Positions 6,963 to 14,765 are shown, counted from the first letter of the stretch. The stretch: DNA of 33,242 bases from Paenibacillus brevis (GCF_018919145.1 NZ_JAHLQJ010000032.1:1-33242); one strand, 5' to 3'. Numbers and translations: made by a program. Notes: a model not told the origin generated them from the sequence alone.

Positions 6963-8862
6963 TTTCATTTGCTAGCTTGTCACCAATGGAAAGGGGCCGG
7001 AAGTCTTCGACTGAGGCCTCTTTTATTTTTTTGAGGGAGCCGAAATGCTTCAAGAGCAGCTTCCTCCGCTTCTCGCCGACCCCAGGGATGGAATCCAGCT
7101 TGGAGACCACCATGGATTTACCCCGCAACTCACGGTGGAACGAGATCGCATAACGGTGAACTTCATCTTGAATGCGTTGCAGCAAATAAAACTCCTGGCT
7201 GTCCCTCGGAAGGGAGACCGGCCGGGGAGGATCTCCAACCATTAACTGGGCCGTCCGGTGCTTGGCATCCTTGACAAGTCCGCCTACCGGAATGAACAAG
7301 CCTAGCTCATTCTCAAGCACATCTATCGCCGCCGAAATCTGTCCTTTGCCTCCATCGACGACAATCATATCGGGACGAGGCAAATCTTCCTTCAGCACCC
7401 GTTCATACCGGCGCCGGATCACTTCTCGCATCGTCTCATAGTCATCTGGACCTTGTACGGTCCGAACCTTGTATTTCCGATACTCCTTCTTCGCGGGCTT
7501 GCCATCGATAAAGACAACCATCGCCGATACAGGGTTGGCTCCCTGAATATTGGAATTGTCGAATGCCTCAATCCGTGAAAGGCGTTCCAGACCGATAGCC
7601 GCGCCAAGATTTTGGGCAGCGCCGCTGGTCCGCACCTCATCCCGCTCAATCAGGCGGAATTTCTCTTCCAGTGCTACCCGTGCATTGTCCTCGGCCATTT
7701 TCACCATTTGACGCTTCAATCCCCGCTGCGGGAGCAGGGTCTTGACACCGAGCCACTCGGTCAGCGCATTCGCTCCGCTTACCGCTCCCAGCGTCTCAGG
7801 CGATTCTTCATTCACAGCATTAGCCTCGGTCTGCAGACTCTCCGCAGACTCCCAAGACTCGGCTGCCCCATCTGTTACATTGGTTTCACCAGATGTGCCA
7901 GGAAGCAGAATCTCCTTCGGAAGGGCCGGATTCTCGCTGTAATATTGAGTGACGAACGACAGGAAATCACTATACGGCTCACCGAAGAACGGAAATACAG
8001 AGGCATGGCGCTCGATCATTTTCCCCTGGCGCATATAGAGAATTTGCACGCACATCCAGCCCTTGTCCACCGCATAGCCGAATACGTCCCGATCCTTGGC
8101 GTCCTTAGTAGTAATCTTCTGCTTCTCCATCAGGGCATCAATATTCAGGATCTGATCCCGAAGCTCCTTGGCCCGCTCAAAGTTCAGTTCCTCTGCGGCC
8201 TCATGCATCTTCCGCTGGAGCTCCTTCTTGATCTCCTCATGCCCGCCGCTAAGAAATGAGCTGATCTCCTGGATCATCTGATCATAAACCTCATTTCCGA
8301 CCTCCTTCTCGCAAGGAGCCAGGCATTGGCCGATATGATAATACAGGCAGACCTCCTTCGGCATCACATTACACTTGCGCAGGGGATACATGCGGTCAAG
8401 CAGCTTTTTGGTCTGCTGGGCCGCATAGGCATTGGGGTAAGGCCCAAAATATTTTGCCTTGTCCTTTAGCACCCGACGTGTAACCTCCAGGCGCGGATGG
8501 CGTTCATTCGTAATTTTAATATATGGAAATGTCTTGTCGTCCTTCAGCAAGACATTGTATTTAGGATGATGGGTCTTGATCAAATTACATTCTAGAATAA
8601 GTGCTTCCATATTGCTGCCGGTGACAATATACTCAAAATCCCGAATAACCGATACCAGCCGTTGCGTTTTTCCGTCATGGCTGCCGGTAAAATAAGATCT
8701 TACCCGGTTTTTCAGAATTTTGGCTTTTCCGACATAAATAATGGTGCCTTCCCGATTCTTCATCAGATAACAACCTGGAAGATCAGGAAGCAGCGCGAGC
8801 TTATGGCGGATAGCCTCCATCGCTTTCTCTTTTTCCCGCTCCTCCTCCAGATGTGGGTTCAA
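6931..8862 (-). CDS. uvrC: Excinuclease ABC subunit C
   Basis: This 643-residue protein makes both incisions in nucleotide excision repair after UvrA and UvrB have located the lesion. Domains in order are a GIY-YIG nuclease (PGCYLMK...IIYVGKAK, about residues 29-50), a cysteine cluster around YYHIGQCLAPC, a UVR domain for UvrB contact (about 205-240), an RNase H-like nuclease (IEAFDNSNIQG, MIVVDGGKGQ, and a late HR), and a C-terminal helix-hairpin-helix pair (IPGVGEKRRKLLLKHFGS). It is some 40-50 residues longer than usual, owing to a Glu/Ser/Ala-rich insert around residues 310-360. The TTG at 8862 follows AAAGGAGG by eight bases; an ATG at 8820 is a weaker alternative. Confidence 0.96.
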   Translation of the reverse strand: MNPHLEEEREKEKAMEAIRHKLALLPDLPGCYLMKNREGTIIYVGKAKILKNRVRSYFTGSHDGKTQRLVSVIRDFEYIVTGSNMEALILECNLIKTHHPKYNVLLKDDKTFPYIKITNERHPRLEVTRRVLKDKAKYFGPYPNAYAAQQTKKLLDRMYPLRKCNVMPKEVCLYYHIGQCLAPCEKEVGNEVYDQMIQEISSFLSGGHEEIKKELQRKMHEAAEELNFERAKELRDQILNIDALMEKQKITTKDAKDRDVFGYAVDKGWMCVQILYMRQGKMIERHASVFPFFGEPYSDFLSFVTQYYSENPALPKEILLPGTSGETNVTDGAAESWESAESLQTEANAVNEESPETLGAVSGANALTEWLGVKTLLPQRGLKRQMVKMAEDNARVALEEKFRLIERDEVRTSGAAQNLGAAIGLERLSRIEAFDNSNIQGANPVSAMVVFIDGKPAKKEYRKYKVRTVQGPDDYETMREVIRRRYERVLKEDLPRPDMIVVDGGKGQISAAIDVLENELGLFIPVGGLVKDAKHRTAQLMVGDPPRPVSLPRDSQEFYLLQRIQDEVHRYAISFHRELRGKSMVVSKLDSIPGVGEKRRKLLLKHFGSLKKIKEASVEDFRPLSIGDKLANEIINALRDEES

Positions 8863-8905
8863 GCAGACAACCTCCTTTCAAGGCAAATGATTCCCCGACT
8901 TACGC

Positions 8906-8934
8906 AAAAACGCCCCCGGGACAAGCCGGAGGCG
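8906..8934 (-). terminator. trxA terminator
   Basis: On the minus strand CGCCTCCGG pairs with CCGGGGGCG, with minor mismatch (8911-8934), followed by five T. It separates trxA from uvrC, so the two genes are independent units. Confidence 0.75.
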
Positions 8935-8962
8935 GTAGACCAAGCCTGATCGAGACTCAATC

Positions 8963-9280
8963 TTATTGGTGCTTAGCAATCAGATTCTTGAGCGAATCCT
9001 TGGAGTTCAGGCCGACGATCTTGTCGACCGGCTGTCCGTCCTTGAACAGGATCAGAGTCGGGATGCTCATCACACCGAAGCGGGATGCAGATTCCGGATT
9101 CTCATCCACATTCAGCTTAGCAATCTTTACGGAATCACCCAGATCACCGGACAATTCCTCAAGAATTGGAGCAATCATTTTGCAAGGGCCGCACCATGGA
9201 GCCCAAAAGTCAACCAGGACTGTGCCTTGGCTTTCTACTTCATTATTAAAAGTTTGGTCAGATACATTAACAATTGCCAT
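8963..9280 (-). CDS. trxA: Thioredoxin
   Basis: This 105-residue protein is a complete classical thioredoxin. The redox-active motif WAPWCGPCK lies at about residues 27-35, and the cis-proline comes in MSIPTLILF. It keeps cytoplasmic protein cysteines reduced, using electrons from NADPH via thioredoxin reductase, and supports ribonucleotide reductase and peroxidases. ATG 9280 is chosen because an AAGGAGG site lies about nine bases upstream and the family normally begins MAIVNVSDQTF; a longer frame to 9325 would run through the promoter. It is a single-gene unit with its own promoter and terminator. A 14-bp palindrome between the -10 box and the ribosome binding site suggests an operator. Confidence 0.97.
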   Translation of the reverse strand: MAIVNVSDQTFNNEVESQGTVLVDFWAPWCGPCKMIAPILEELSGDLGDSVKIAKLNVDENPESASRFGVMSIPTLILFKDGQPVDKIVGLNSKDSLKNLIAKHQ

Positions 9281-9297
9281 CGATAACATCCTCCTTA

Positions 9298-9319
9298 TCA
9301 ACACGTGTTGACCATTATA
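9298..9319 (-). promoter_or_regulatory. trxA promoter with a start-site palindrome
   Basis: On the minus strand an extended -10 box, TGGTATAAT, has its TATAAT at 9314-9319; the -35 is weak. Directly downstream is a perfect 14-bp palindrome, TCAACACGTGTTGA (9298-9311), covering the expected start site and ending just before the ribosome binding site. This is where a repressor would block transcription. I cannot name the regulator. Confidence 0.55.
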
Positions 9320-9471
9320 CCACATTTATTCCACAAATGAAAAACCCCAATAGGAACGCCTTCTTTACAAAGTTCTTCATGGGTGGTTATACTATTATTA
9401 ACCCGAATTCGGTTTGTCAATGATGTATTATATTGACAAAGTGAATTTGATCATCTAGGAGGTCTGCCGCA

Positions 9472-9627
9472 ATGGATGCCAATCCTCATGTTAATGATCC
9501 CAGAGAGCATATCAACGAAGAACCGCGTAATGACTTGTTTGACTTGATGAACGGCTTCTTCGGCATGTTTACCTTCATGGCCGTCATCTTCTTCGGCATG
9601 GTCATCATCAAGTTCATTGCCGGATAA
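9472..9627 (+). CDS. Small single-span membrane protein, YqzM-like
   Basis: The 51-residue product has a polar acidic N-terminus (MDANPHVNDPREHINEEPRN) and one membrane helix (about residues 27-49, rich in Phe, Met and Ile) ending KFIAG. A strong TAGGAGGT site precedes ATG 9472 at good spacing. The layout, a short RND-like start followed by one helix, resembles the YqzM family of Firmicutes, but I assign that only tentatively. The function is unknown. It is flanked by the divergent trxA and by a terminator at 9650-9703. Confidence 0.7.
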   Translation: MDANPHVNDPREHINEEPRNDLFDLMNGFFGMFTFMAVIFFGMVIIKFIAG

Positions 9628-9649
9628 CCCTGTGACTGTCTCTACACTG

Positions 9650-9703
9650 AACAGGCTGTCCCTCTAGGAACGAAATTACCGGTTCCCAAAGGGACAGCCT
9701 GTT
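9650..9703. terminator. Strong hairpin terminator after the small membrane protein
   Basis: AACAGGCTGTCCC (9650-9662) pairs perfectly with 9691-9703, and an inner GGAAC/GTTCC stem lies in the loop. A T-rich stretch follows rightwards. It lies between two converging genes and may serve both. Confidence 0.75.
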
Positions 9704-9734
9704 TGCTTGTTACCTAAATAAGTGCGAGTTCAAA

Positions 9735-10688
9735 CTATCTCTGTCCCCGTTTGTTCGTGCCGCTGACCGAGACCACTTCCACAAAAGGAGCTATCCGATC
9801 CATCAGCCGCTGCCCTTTGTGTGTCTCCTCCCCGTCTTTGCTGGTGAAGCTTAGATGCTTCTCCAATGCATTCAAGGAATAATTCGAGGTATAGAAGGTA
9901 GGCTTGCGGTTCATCCGGTAATTCAGAATCGAGCCCATCACATGATCCCGAACCCAGGGGTTCAGATTCTCTGCTCCGATATCATCAAAGATAAGCAGGT
10001 CCGCCTGCTTCATCATTTCGGTCGTATCCTTAAGCTTCTGACTATCCTGGAGCATCGATTTGAGATCCTCCACAAATTCAGGCATATAGACAATCACACC
10101 GGAGTAGCCCTCTTTAGCCAGCTCATGCAGCAGATAGCACATCAGGAAGGTCTTCCCTGTACCAAAATGCCCCTCCAGATACAACCCTCTCGGTTGAAGC
10201 CCGGAGGCCTTTGTCTCGTTGATATATCTGAACACCTGGCTCACAGCCGGCACCCTTGCGCCGTCCTTGGATAAAATTTCAACCTCGTCATATCCTTGCT
10301 GTAAAGCACGCTCATCAATATAAAAGCTGTGTATCCGTTTCTTCACGCTGGATTCATGCTCAAATTGCAATTGCTTCTGGCAAGGAATCTGGCGGTCGAC
10401 CACCTGCGGACCAAGACCATGGTCTTCCACGGTAATCTTGGTATAATGCCCTTGAAAATCATTGGGACAACGCTCCAGTCCCGGGCAGTTCGCACAGTGA
10501 CGATTATCGTTAATATAGTGATACAGCTTGGCCATATCCCGGATCAGCTGCTCTTCCTGCAATTCCGGATGACGCTCGCGCAATTCGCGAACCAACGGGT
10601 CATTCATAAGCCTTGCCGTCAGTTCTTCCGTTCTGCGTCTAAGCTGCGGGCTTTGCAATTGAGTTATTAGCTCTCCCAACGACTCCAT
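9735..10688 (-). CDS. dnaI: Primosomal protein DnaI, helicase loader
   Basis: This 317-residue AAA+ ATPase loads the replicative helicase DnaC/DnaB at origins and restart sites together with the DnaB-type loader encoded just upstream. The N-terminal helicase-binding domain includes a zinc-binding cluster CANCPGLERC with a downstream histidine (about residues 62-80). The AAA+ part has Walker A GHFGTGKT (about 172-179) and Walker B LLIFDDIGAEN (about 230-240), with the sensor TSNYS later. ATG 10688 lies close behind the dnaB stop, preceded by an AGGTGGTGAT site. The dnaB-dnaI order is conserved in Firmicutes. No odd features. Confidence 0.95.
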   Translation of the reverse strand: MESLGELITQLQSPQLRRRTEELTARLMNDPLVRELRERHPELQEEQLIRDMAKLYHYINDNRHCANCPGLERCPNDFQGHYTKITVEDHGLGPQVVDRQIPCQKQLQFEHESSVKKRIHSFYIDERALQQGYDEVEILSKDGARVPAVSQVFRYINETKASGLQPRGLYLEGHFGTGKTFLMCYLLHELAKEGYSGVIVYMPEFVEDLKSMLQDSQKLKDTTEMMKQADLLIFDDIGAENLNPWVRDHVMGSILNYRMNRKPTFYTSNYSLNALEKHLSFTSKDGEETHKGQRLMDRIAPFVEVVSVSGTNKRGQR

Positions 10689-10731
10689 CTGTGATCACCA
10701 CCTTTCTGACGGGGAACGGTATCTGTTCCCG

Positions 10732-12261
10732 TTATCTTTTCTTATGAGCCTTCATCTGCTCGGCCATTTTTAACAGCTCCGCATACTCTTCCTCCGATAC
10801 GGCTTGCGGAGACTCGCCGGTTCGTTCCACGATCGGAATTTCAGGCTTTGCTTTTGCGTTTCTAGAAGCATAGCTTCTCGAACGGCTGTCCCGAGACTTG
10901 TCCTGCTGCGTCGAGAGCTTGTCCTTCAGACTTGCCTGATCCCGAATATATTGCACAGCCTTCTCGTAGCTGTCGATTTGCTTCATCAGCATATTTGAGG
11001 CGATAGCATCGATAAAGTTGCGGTTAATCCGCTGCTCCTTCCCGGAGGTAAGCAAGGTCATCAAATAGTGGATCAGAACGTTAATGACTTCATCCGGCAG
11101 CTTATAGTTCAGATCAATTTTCTCGAATATATCAAGCAGATTATCCGGCACCGAGCCCGGAAAGAACGTCTTTAGCAACCGCGTATAAGGCTCGTTCCGC
11201 AGCATCATGTTGTATTGGTGGGCATCACACTTGGATTGGAACTGCAACGGCACCTCGACATAAAATTCCATCTGTACCGCGACCTCTTCCGGGTGACTCG
11301 CCGCCGTCTGTCCCGCTCCGCTCTCCGCGTGAACAGCCGCAGCCTTGGCGTAGGCAATCTCCCGTCCTTCCTTCCGACGCTTACCTTGACGGAAATGAAG
11401 ATTAGCCTTGTGCTGAAGCTCGTCCAGGATCAGTCCGCCTGCAGGATCGAAGACGTCATCCTCATCCAAGAGCCGGCACACATCCTGCACGTTCAGCTCG
11501 TATTTGCGGGCCACATAGTTGAGAATCCCCATTCCTTCCGGATCAAAGCGAAGCTTCTCGACAAAGGCCCGATTCATTGAATCCCTGGGATAGCGGATAA
11601 TAATGTCGGCGTAGTTAATCTTATCTTCCTCATCCAGACCTACCTTCATGGCAGGCTGCCTGGCAATCGCGGTCTCGGCTATAGCCTGCTCCAATTCATA
11701 ATCGATCGAATGGGCATTCAGTTCAAATATCTCATAGAAAGGCAGTGAAATATTTTCCTTATTATAGGTAAGTCCGTACATGTCCCCCGGCTCGACACAG
11801 AAAAAGCGTTCCTGCAAGGACAACACTGCAAACTTTCCAATCTTGTCCCTCAATAGGAGCGTCAAATGCTGTGTCCGGAAAAATTCTCCCGGCGACAAAG
11901 GAGCCTGGAGCTCATATTCGTACAAATAATCATCACTGTCCGGTATATACAGACGACTGGTCTGCAGAAGTCCGACCGCCTCCAGCTTGGATGCTTGCTG
12001 AACCAGCACGCTTCTCCCCCGTTCTCCGGGCTCCAAGCCAAGGGTCAGAAACAAACTTCTCTGCTGCTCAATAGCCGAGTAGCCGATTTGATCAATCGGA
12101 ACCTGTTCCGCCAGCAGCCGATAAAGAGCCACAGCTACAGCACCGATCATCGGCTGATAGATGAGGCCCAGCATTTTATCATCCACAGGACTAAGAGAGA
12201 AGTCGCGGTATACGCAATATCTGTGGTTTTCGGTAAAATGCAGCATGTTGTTGATGCGCAC
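10732..12261 (-). CDS. dnaB: Replication initiation protein DnaB (DnaB/DnaD family)
   Basis: This protein of about 509 residues corresponds to the Firmicute membrane-associated initiation and helicase co-loader protein DnaB, which is not the E. coli helicase of that name. The N-terminal winged-helix DDBH1 domain begins LHFTENHRYCVYRDFSLS. A DDBH2 domain follows around residues 370-460 (LLKTFFPGSVPDNLLDIFEK, LPDEVINVLIHYLM), and the basic tail ends in KMAEQMKAHKKR. I chose GTG 12261 because GAGAGGGAGAG lies at proper distance and the conserved region begins directly after; an ATG at 12285 with a weaker AAGGA site is the main alternative. A TATGAT -10-like box at about 12311-12316 fits either. 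It is the first gene of the dnaB-dnaI operon; nrdR, often upstream, is absent. Confidence 0.9.
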   Translation of the reverse strand: MRINNMLHFTENHRYCVYRDFSLSPVDDKMLGLIYQPMIGAVAVALYRLLAEQVPIDQIGYSAIEQQRSLFLTLGLEPGERGRSVLVQQASKLEAVGLLQTSRLYIPDSDDYLYEYELQAPLSPGEFFRTQHLTLLLRDKIGKFAVLSLQERFFCVEPGDMYGLTYNKENISLPFYEIFELNAHSIDYELEQAIAETAIARQPAMKVGLDEEDKINYADIIIRYPRDSMNRAFVEKLRFDPEGMGILNYVARKYELNVQDVCRLLDEDDVFDPAGGLILDELQHKANLHFRQGKRRKEGREIAYAKAAAVHAESGAGQTAASHPEEVAVQMEFYVEVPLQFQSKCDAHQYNMMLRNEPYTRLLKTFFPGSVPDNLLDIFEKIDLNYKLPDEVINVLIHYLMTLLTSGKEQRINRNFIDAIASNMLMKQIDSYEKAVQYIRDQASLKDKLSTQQDKSRDSRSRSYASRNAKAKPEIPIVERTGESPQAVSEEEYAELLKMAEQMKAHKKR

Positions 12262-12413
12262 GGCTTGATCTCTCCCTCTCCTCATCGTTCCTTCAAGAAC
12301 CTTCTCTATTCTATCATAAAACGGTTCGATCCGAATTGTTAAAACTCTGCAAAAACCGCTAAATTCCCTCCTTGCCCGCCATATTAAAACCATATGCTTC
12401 TATTTTTGTATTC

Positions 12414-12456
12414 AAAAAAATAACGGAGCCGAACCAGTCCGCGGCAGCCCCGTTAT
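12414..12456 (-). terminator. sinI terminator
   Basis: On the minus strand ATAACGG-type arms (12420-12426 and 12450-12456), with further GC pairing inside, are followed by a run of seven T. It ends the short sinI transcript before dnaB. Confidence 0.75.
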
Positions 12457-12469
12457 ATTCATTGAGTTA

Positions 12470-12643
12470 TCAAGCAAGATTGCGTATAGCCGGCTCTCCC
12501 GCGTTCGCATGCCTTAAGAACTGCCTTACCTCCTCCACGGATAGCCCGGCATCCCTTGCCATCAAAAGCAGATGGAGCCATTCCAATTCACTTTCCTCCA
12601 GCACATTTCTATCCATACTCATCCGGGCAGACTTCTCCAACAT
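12470..12643 (-). CDS. sinI: SinI-type anti-repressor (Sin domain peptide)
   Basis: This 57-residue peptide carries a Sin dimerisation domain: LEWLHLLLMARDAGLSVEEVRQFL (about residues 20-43, split by nothing) matches the helix-turn-helix hook pattern of SinI, the antagonist that binds SinR and removes it from matrix-gene operators. It lacks a DNA-binding domain. AGGAGGAGG precedes ATG 12643. It has its own promoter, a c-di-GMP-I riboswitch leader and a terminator, so it is a one-gene unit. It diverges from the tapA-like operon, and its partner sinR lies beyond that operon, unlike the adjacent sinI-sinR pair of B. subtilis. The assignment is strengthened by a close SinR homologue 3 kb away. 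Confidence 0.85.
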   Translation of the reverse strand: MLEKSARMSMDRNVLEESELEWLHLLLMARDAGLSVEEVRQFLRHANAGEPAIRNLA

Positions 12644-12673
12644 AACCTCCTCCTAAAAGATGATTACTCATGT

Positions 12674-12760
12674 CCACCAGGCAGTCCAGCCATCCTGAAA
12701 AGCTTCCCGGATCTGAGACTTTGCGCCCCTGCCTTTCTGCAGGTTTACCTTTTACTGGTT
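12674..12760 (-). promoter_or_regulatory. Class I c-di-GMP riboswitch (GEMM-I) in the sinI leader
   Basis: On the minus strand the GEMM-I core is readable in order: AGGTAAACC, a CCTGC/GCAGG hairpin with a GAAA-containing loop, GGGCGCAAAGTCTC, a second hairpin with GATCC/GGAT arms, then GGCTGGACTGCCT. The closing P1 stem is AGGT with GCCT. This follows the known aptamer (AAACC, GAAA loop, GACGCAAAGCC, second hairpin with receptor). The sinI ribosome binding site lies about 20 bases downstream. There is no room for a terminator, so control is probably of translation or RNA stability (inference). Ligand selectivity for c-di-GMP over cGAMP is untested. Confidence 0.85.
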
Positions 12761-12804
12761 CTTATCCATCCCTTTTTTTGTGAGACCCTCTTGGCAATAA
12801 CCAC

Positions 12805-12892
12805 ATTATAAAGACTGCCAATCAAAAAGTATGTCACAGCATGAACGTTGTCTGATTAAAAAAACTCGTTTTTTTTCGTCGATCATGTCGCA
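12805..12892 (-). promoter_or_regulatory. sinI promoter with possible Spo0A boxes
   Basis: A consensus -10 box TATAAT (minus strand) lies at 12805-12810, with no good -35 box 17 bases upstream, which suggests a need for an activator. About 65-85 bases upstream are two 0A-box-like sequences with one mismatch each to TGNCGAA (12875-12881 and 12886-12892). sinI of B. subtilis is activated by Spo0A~P, so this is plausible but weak evidence. The leader would be about 155 bases. The rest of 12893-13030 is AT-rich, with nothing I recognise. Confidence 0.4.
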
Positions 12893-13031
12893 TTTAGTAT
12901 GCAGTTGTCTATTTCAAGATAAATCCATGCTGAAACGAAAAATCAGGAGAATTATTCAGTATATTCAGGGAAATGAGAGGTATTTGGTTATTTAATATGC
13001 ATTTCTGTCTTATTTGACTCAATTTCAGGGT

Positions 13032-13102
13032 TTTCAATCTTTCCTAAATTCGTTATATTGAACTCGCAAGTTGTTCTTTATTAAGAACGATACGAAGAAC
13101 AA
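13032..13102 (+). promoter_or_regulatory. Promoter of the matrix operon with SinR operators
   Basis: TATATT (13054-13059), with a weak TTTCAA -35 box (13032-13037), is followed at once by SinR-type boxes. TTGTTCTT (13071-13078) and AAGAACAA (13095-13102) form a perfect inverted repeat, and TTAAGAAC (13081-13088) lies between them. The known B. subtilis SinR site is GTTCTYT. Binding here, from about +5 to +36, would block transcription of tapA-like-sipW-tasA. Confidence 0.7.
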
Positions 13103-13129
13103 TAAACTTTGTAGAAAGAAGGGCCTCAT

Positions 13130-14203
13130 TTGCGAAGAAGCAGAAGCATCAGAATCCAAAGACAAAGAAAGCTGAAGCGTCAAAAGACGATGACTGCTAT
13201 CCTTCAATCCAGTCTGCTGATTTCTTCTCTTCTTGCCTACTCCACCAAGCAAATTGGCACCACCTACGGAGAATTCAACAGCACTCAGGATACGGAGGGG
13301 TATTTCCAGACCTGCCGCGTCTTCCCCGGCAAAATCGAGGAGTTGCTCTCAAGTGTATCCGGACATCTTGAACTAGCGGCTGTACATAAAGCAAGGATTG
13401 CCCCAGTCACTGTCACATGGCAGGTCTATGGAAATCCAACCGCCGCTTATGAATCGGAGCAATCGAAGCCAACACCTCCTTCGGTGACAGATAGCGTATA
13501 TGGCGAAGAATCAAGATACTCTCCTCCGTCTGTAACCGGCGATGTCTACGCAGGCGGCGGTAAAGAAGGTTACACGGACAGTTGGGAATTGCAGCTCTCA
13601 GAGCTTGCAAGCCAGCTTCAGGCGCTTCAGCTGCAATTCGATGTCAACCAACTAGCCATGAATCTAATCGGCAGCGAGGTCGCGGAAGGAGACCGGCAGC
13701 TGCAGGAACTGCTCTTGATTCTGGAGGAGCTCCATTCAAATTGCGCCGAGATCACCAATATTGGGCTGCTGGATGAACTCACCCGGTTAAGCAGACAGGA
13801 GCTGTTATCACTTTCTATGCAACAGCAGATCGACGCAGCAGTTTTCTATTTACGGAAAGTATCACAAGCCGGCCTTCCGGCGGAAGTTGACCCATCCAAT
13901 TCAATTAGTTCCATCACCTTTATGAAGCCGCAAACCTCTGGAGAGCCGTTAAACCGAACCGCCTTCCATCAATATATAGAGCTGCAGGCCTCCATAGTAG
14001 AAACGATGTCCGGACTGATGCGTTCGATTTCGTACCTTGGACCTTCAAACAGTACCCCATCCGAACCATCCGTCGCTGAAGCTGCCGAGCAGATCGAGAC
14101 CGAATCAGAAGCTCCCAGCGAACCGCCGTTGCCGCAGCAGCCCGAACCGGCTGCAGGAACTCAGGAATCAGGGGATATAGAGGTGAAAAGCGATGAAGCA
14201 TAG
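13130..14203 (+). CDS. TapA-like matrix assembly protein, first gene of the tasA operon
   Basis: This 357-residue exported protein has a very basic N-terminus (residues 1-20), a hydrophobic segment (about 21-37), and then an AYSTKQIGTTYGEFNSTQDTE-like region, read in parts, that recalls the start of mature TasA/camelysin-type proteins. A single TC-containing block FQTCRVFPG follows. Residues 91-141 hold three related short repeats of the form P-x-x-VT-x-x-VY. A predicted helical stretch (150-240) and an acidic Pro/Glu-rich tail end the protein. Its position before sipW mirrors tapA, and DUF4047-type proteins occupy this place in relatives, but overall similarity to B. subtilis TapA looks low. 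The start is TTG 13130 after AAGAAGGG. It overlaps sipW by 11 bases. Confidence 0.7.
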   Translation: MRRSRSIRIQRQRKLKRQKTMTAILQSSLLISSLLAYSTKQIGTTYGEFNSTQDTEGYFQTCRVFPGKIEELLSSVSGHLELAAVHKARIAPVTVTWQVYGNPTAAYESEQSKPTPPSVTDSVYGEESRYSPPSVTGDVYAGGGKEGYTDSWELQLSELASQLQALQLQFDVNQLAMNLIGSEVAEGDRQLQELLLILEELHSNCAEITNIGLLDELTRLSRQELLSLSMQQQIDAAVFYLRKVSQAGLPAEVDPSNSISSITFMKPQTSGEPLNRTAFHQYIELQASIVETMSGLMRSISYLGPSNSTPSEPSVAEAAEQIETESEAPSEPPLPQQPEPAAGTQESGDIEVKSDEA

Positions 14204-14765
14204 ACGAGTAATCAGCCATGCATTCACTTTCATTATGGTCATGTTATTTATTGTGGTGTTCGGTTCCTTCATCACATCGAAAATATCGGGAGGAGAACCT
14301 GGCTTTTATGGCTATCAGGTAAAGACCGTTCTCTCAGGTTCGATGGAGCCTGGCATCAAGACCGGATCCATCATTGCCATCAAGCCATTCAACGATACAA
14401 CCTCGTTCCTGGAGGGGGATGTGATCACCTTTCGGGAGAGTGAAGACCGGCTGATTACCCACCGGGTCATAGAGGTTGTCAAGAATGAGCTTACTGGTCA
14501 AGTCATGTATCGGACTAAAGGCGATAACAATGACGCCCCGGATTTGAATGCGGTTCTCTCCGCGAATGCGATCGGGAAGTATACCGGATTTACCGTCCCG
14601 TACGCCGGTTATGCAGCTAGCTTTGCGGGCAGCAAGATGGGGAATGTAACCCTGTTGATCGTACCTGGAATTCTATTAGTGCTATACGCCATGTTTACGC
14701 TTTGGAGGGCTATTTCATCTCTGGAGGAAGCCGGCAAGCAGCCGAAGGAGACTCTTTCCGAGTAG
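14193..14765 (+). CDS. sipW: ER-type signal peptidase I, SipW
   Basis: This 190-residue membrane serine peptidase processes TasA and TapA-type precursors. An N-terminal membrane segment (about residues 9-28) is followed by the catalytic box VLSGSMEPG (nucleophile Ser50) and LITHRV (His90). The His in place of the usual Lys marks the archaeal/ER-type family to which SipW belongs. A second hydrophobic segment near residues 150-170 anchors the C-terminus. ATG 14193 lies inside the end of the upstream gene, so the two are translationally coupled. A small hairpin separates it from tasA. In Bacillus, SipW also has a role in matrix gene activation on surfaces; that cannot be judged here. Confidence 0.93.
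   Translation: MKHRRVISHAFTFIMVMLFIVVFGSFITSKISGGEPGFYGYQVKTVLSGSMEPGIKTGSIIAIKPFNDTTSFLEGDVITFRESEDRLITHRVIEVVKNELTGQVMYRTKGDNNDAPDLNAVLSANAIGKYTGFTVPYAGYAASFAGSKMGNVTLLIVPGILLVLYAMFTLWRAISSLEEAGKQPKETLSE

Noticed and set aside
12857..12876. A7-T8 inverted tract as a terminator
   Set aside because: The stem is made of A-T pairs only and belongs to an AT-rich promoter region; a bend or upstream element is more likely.
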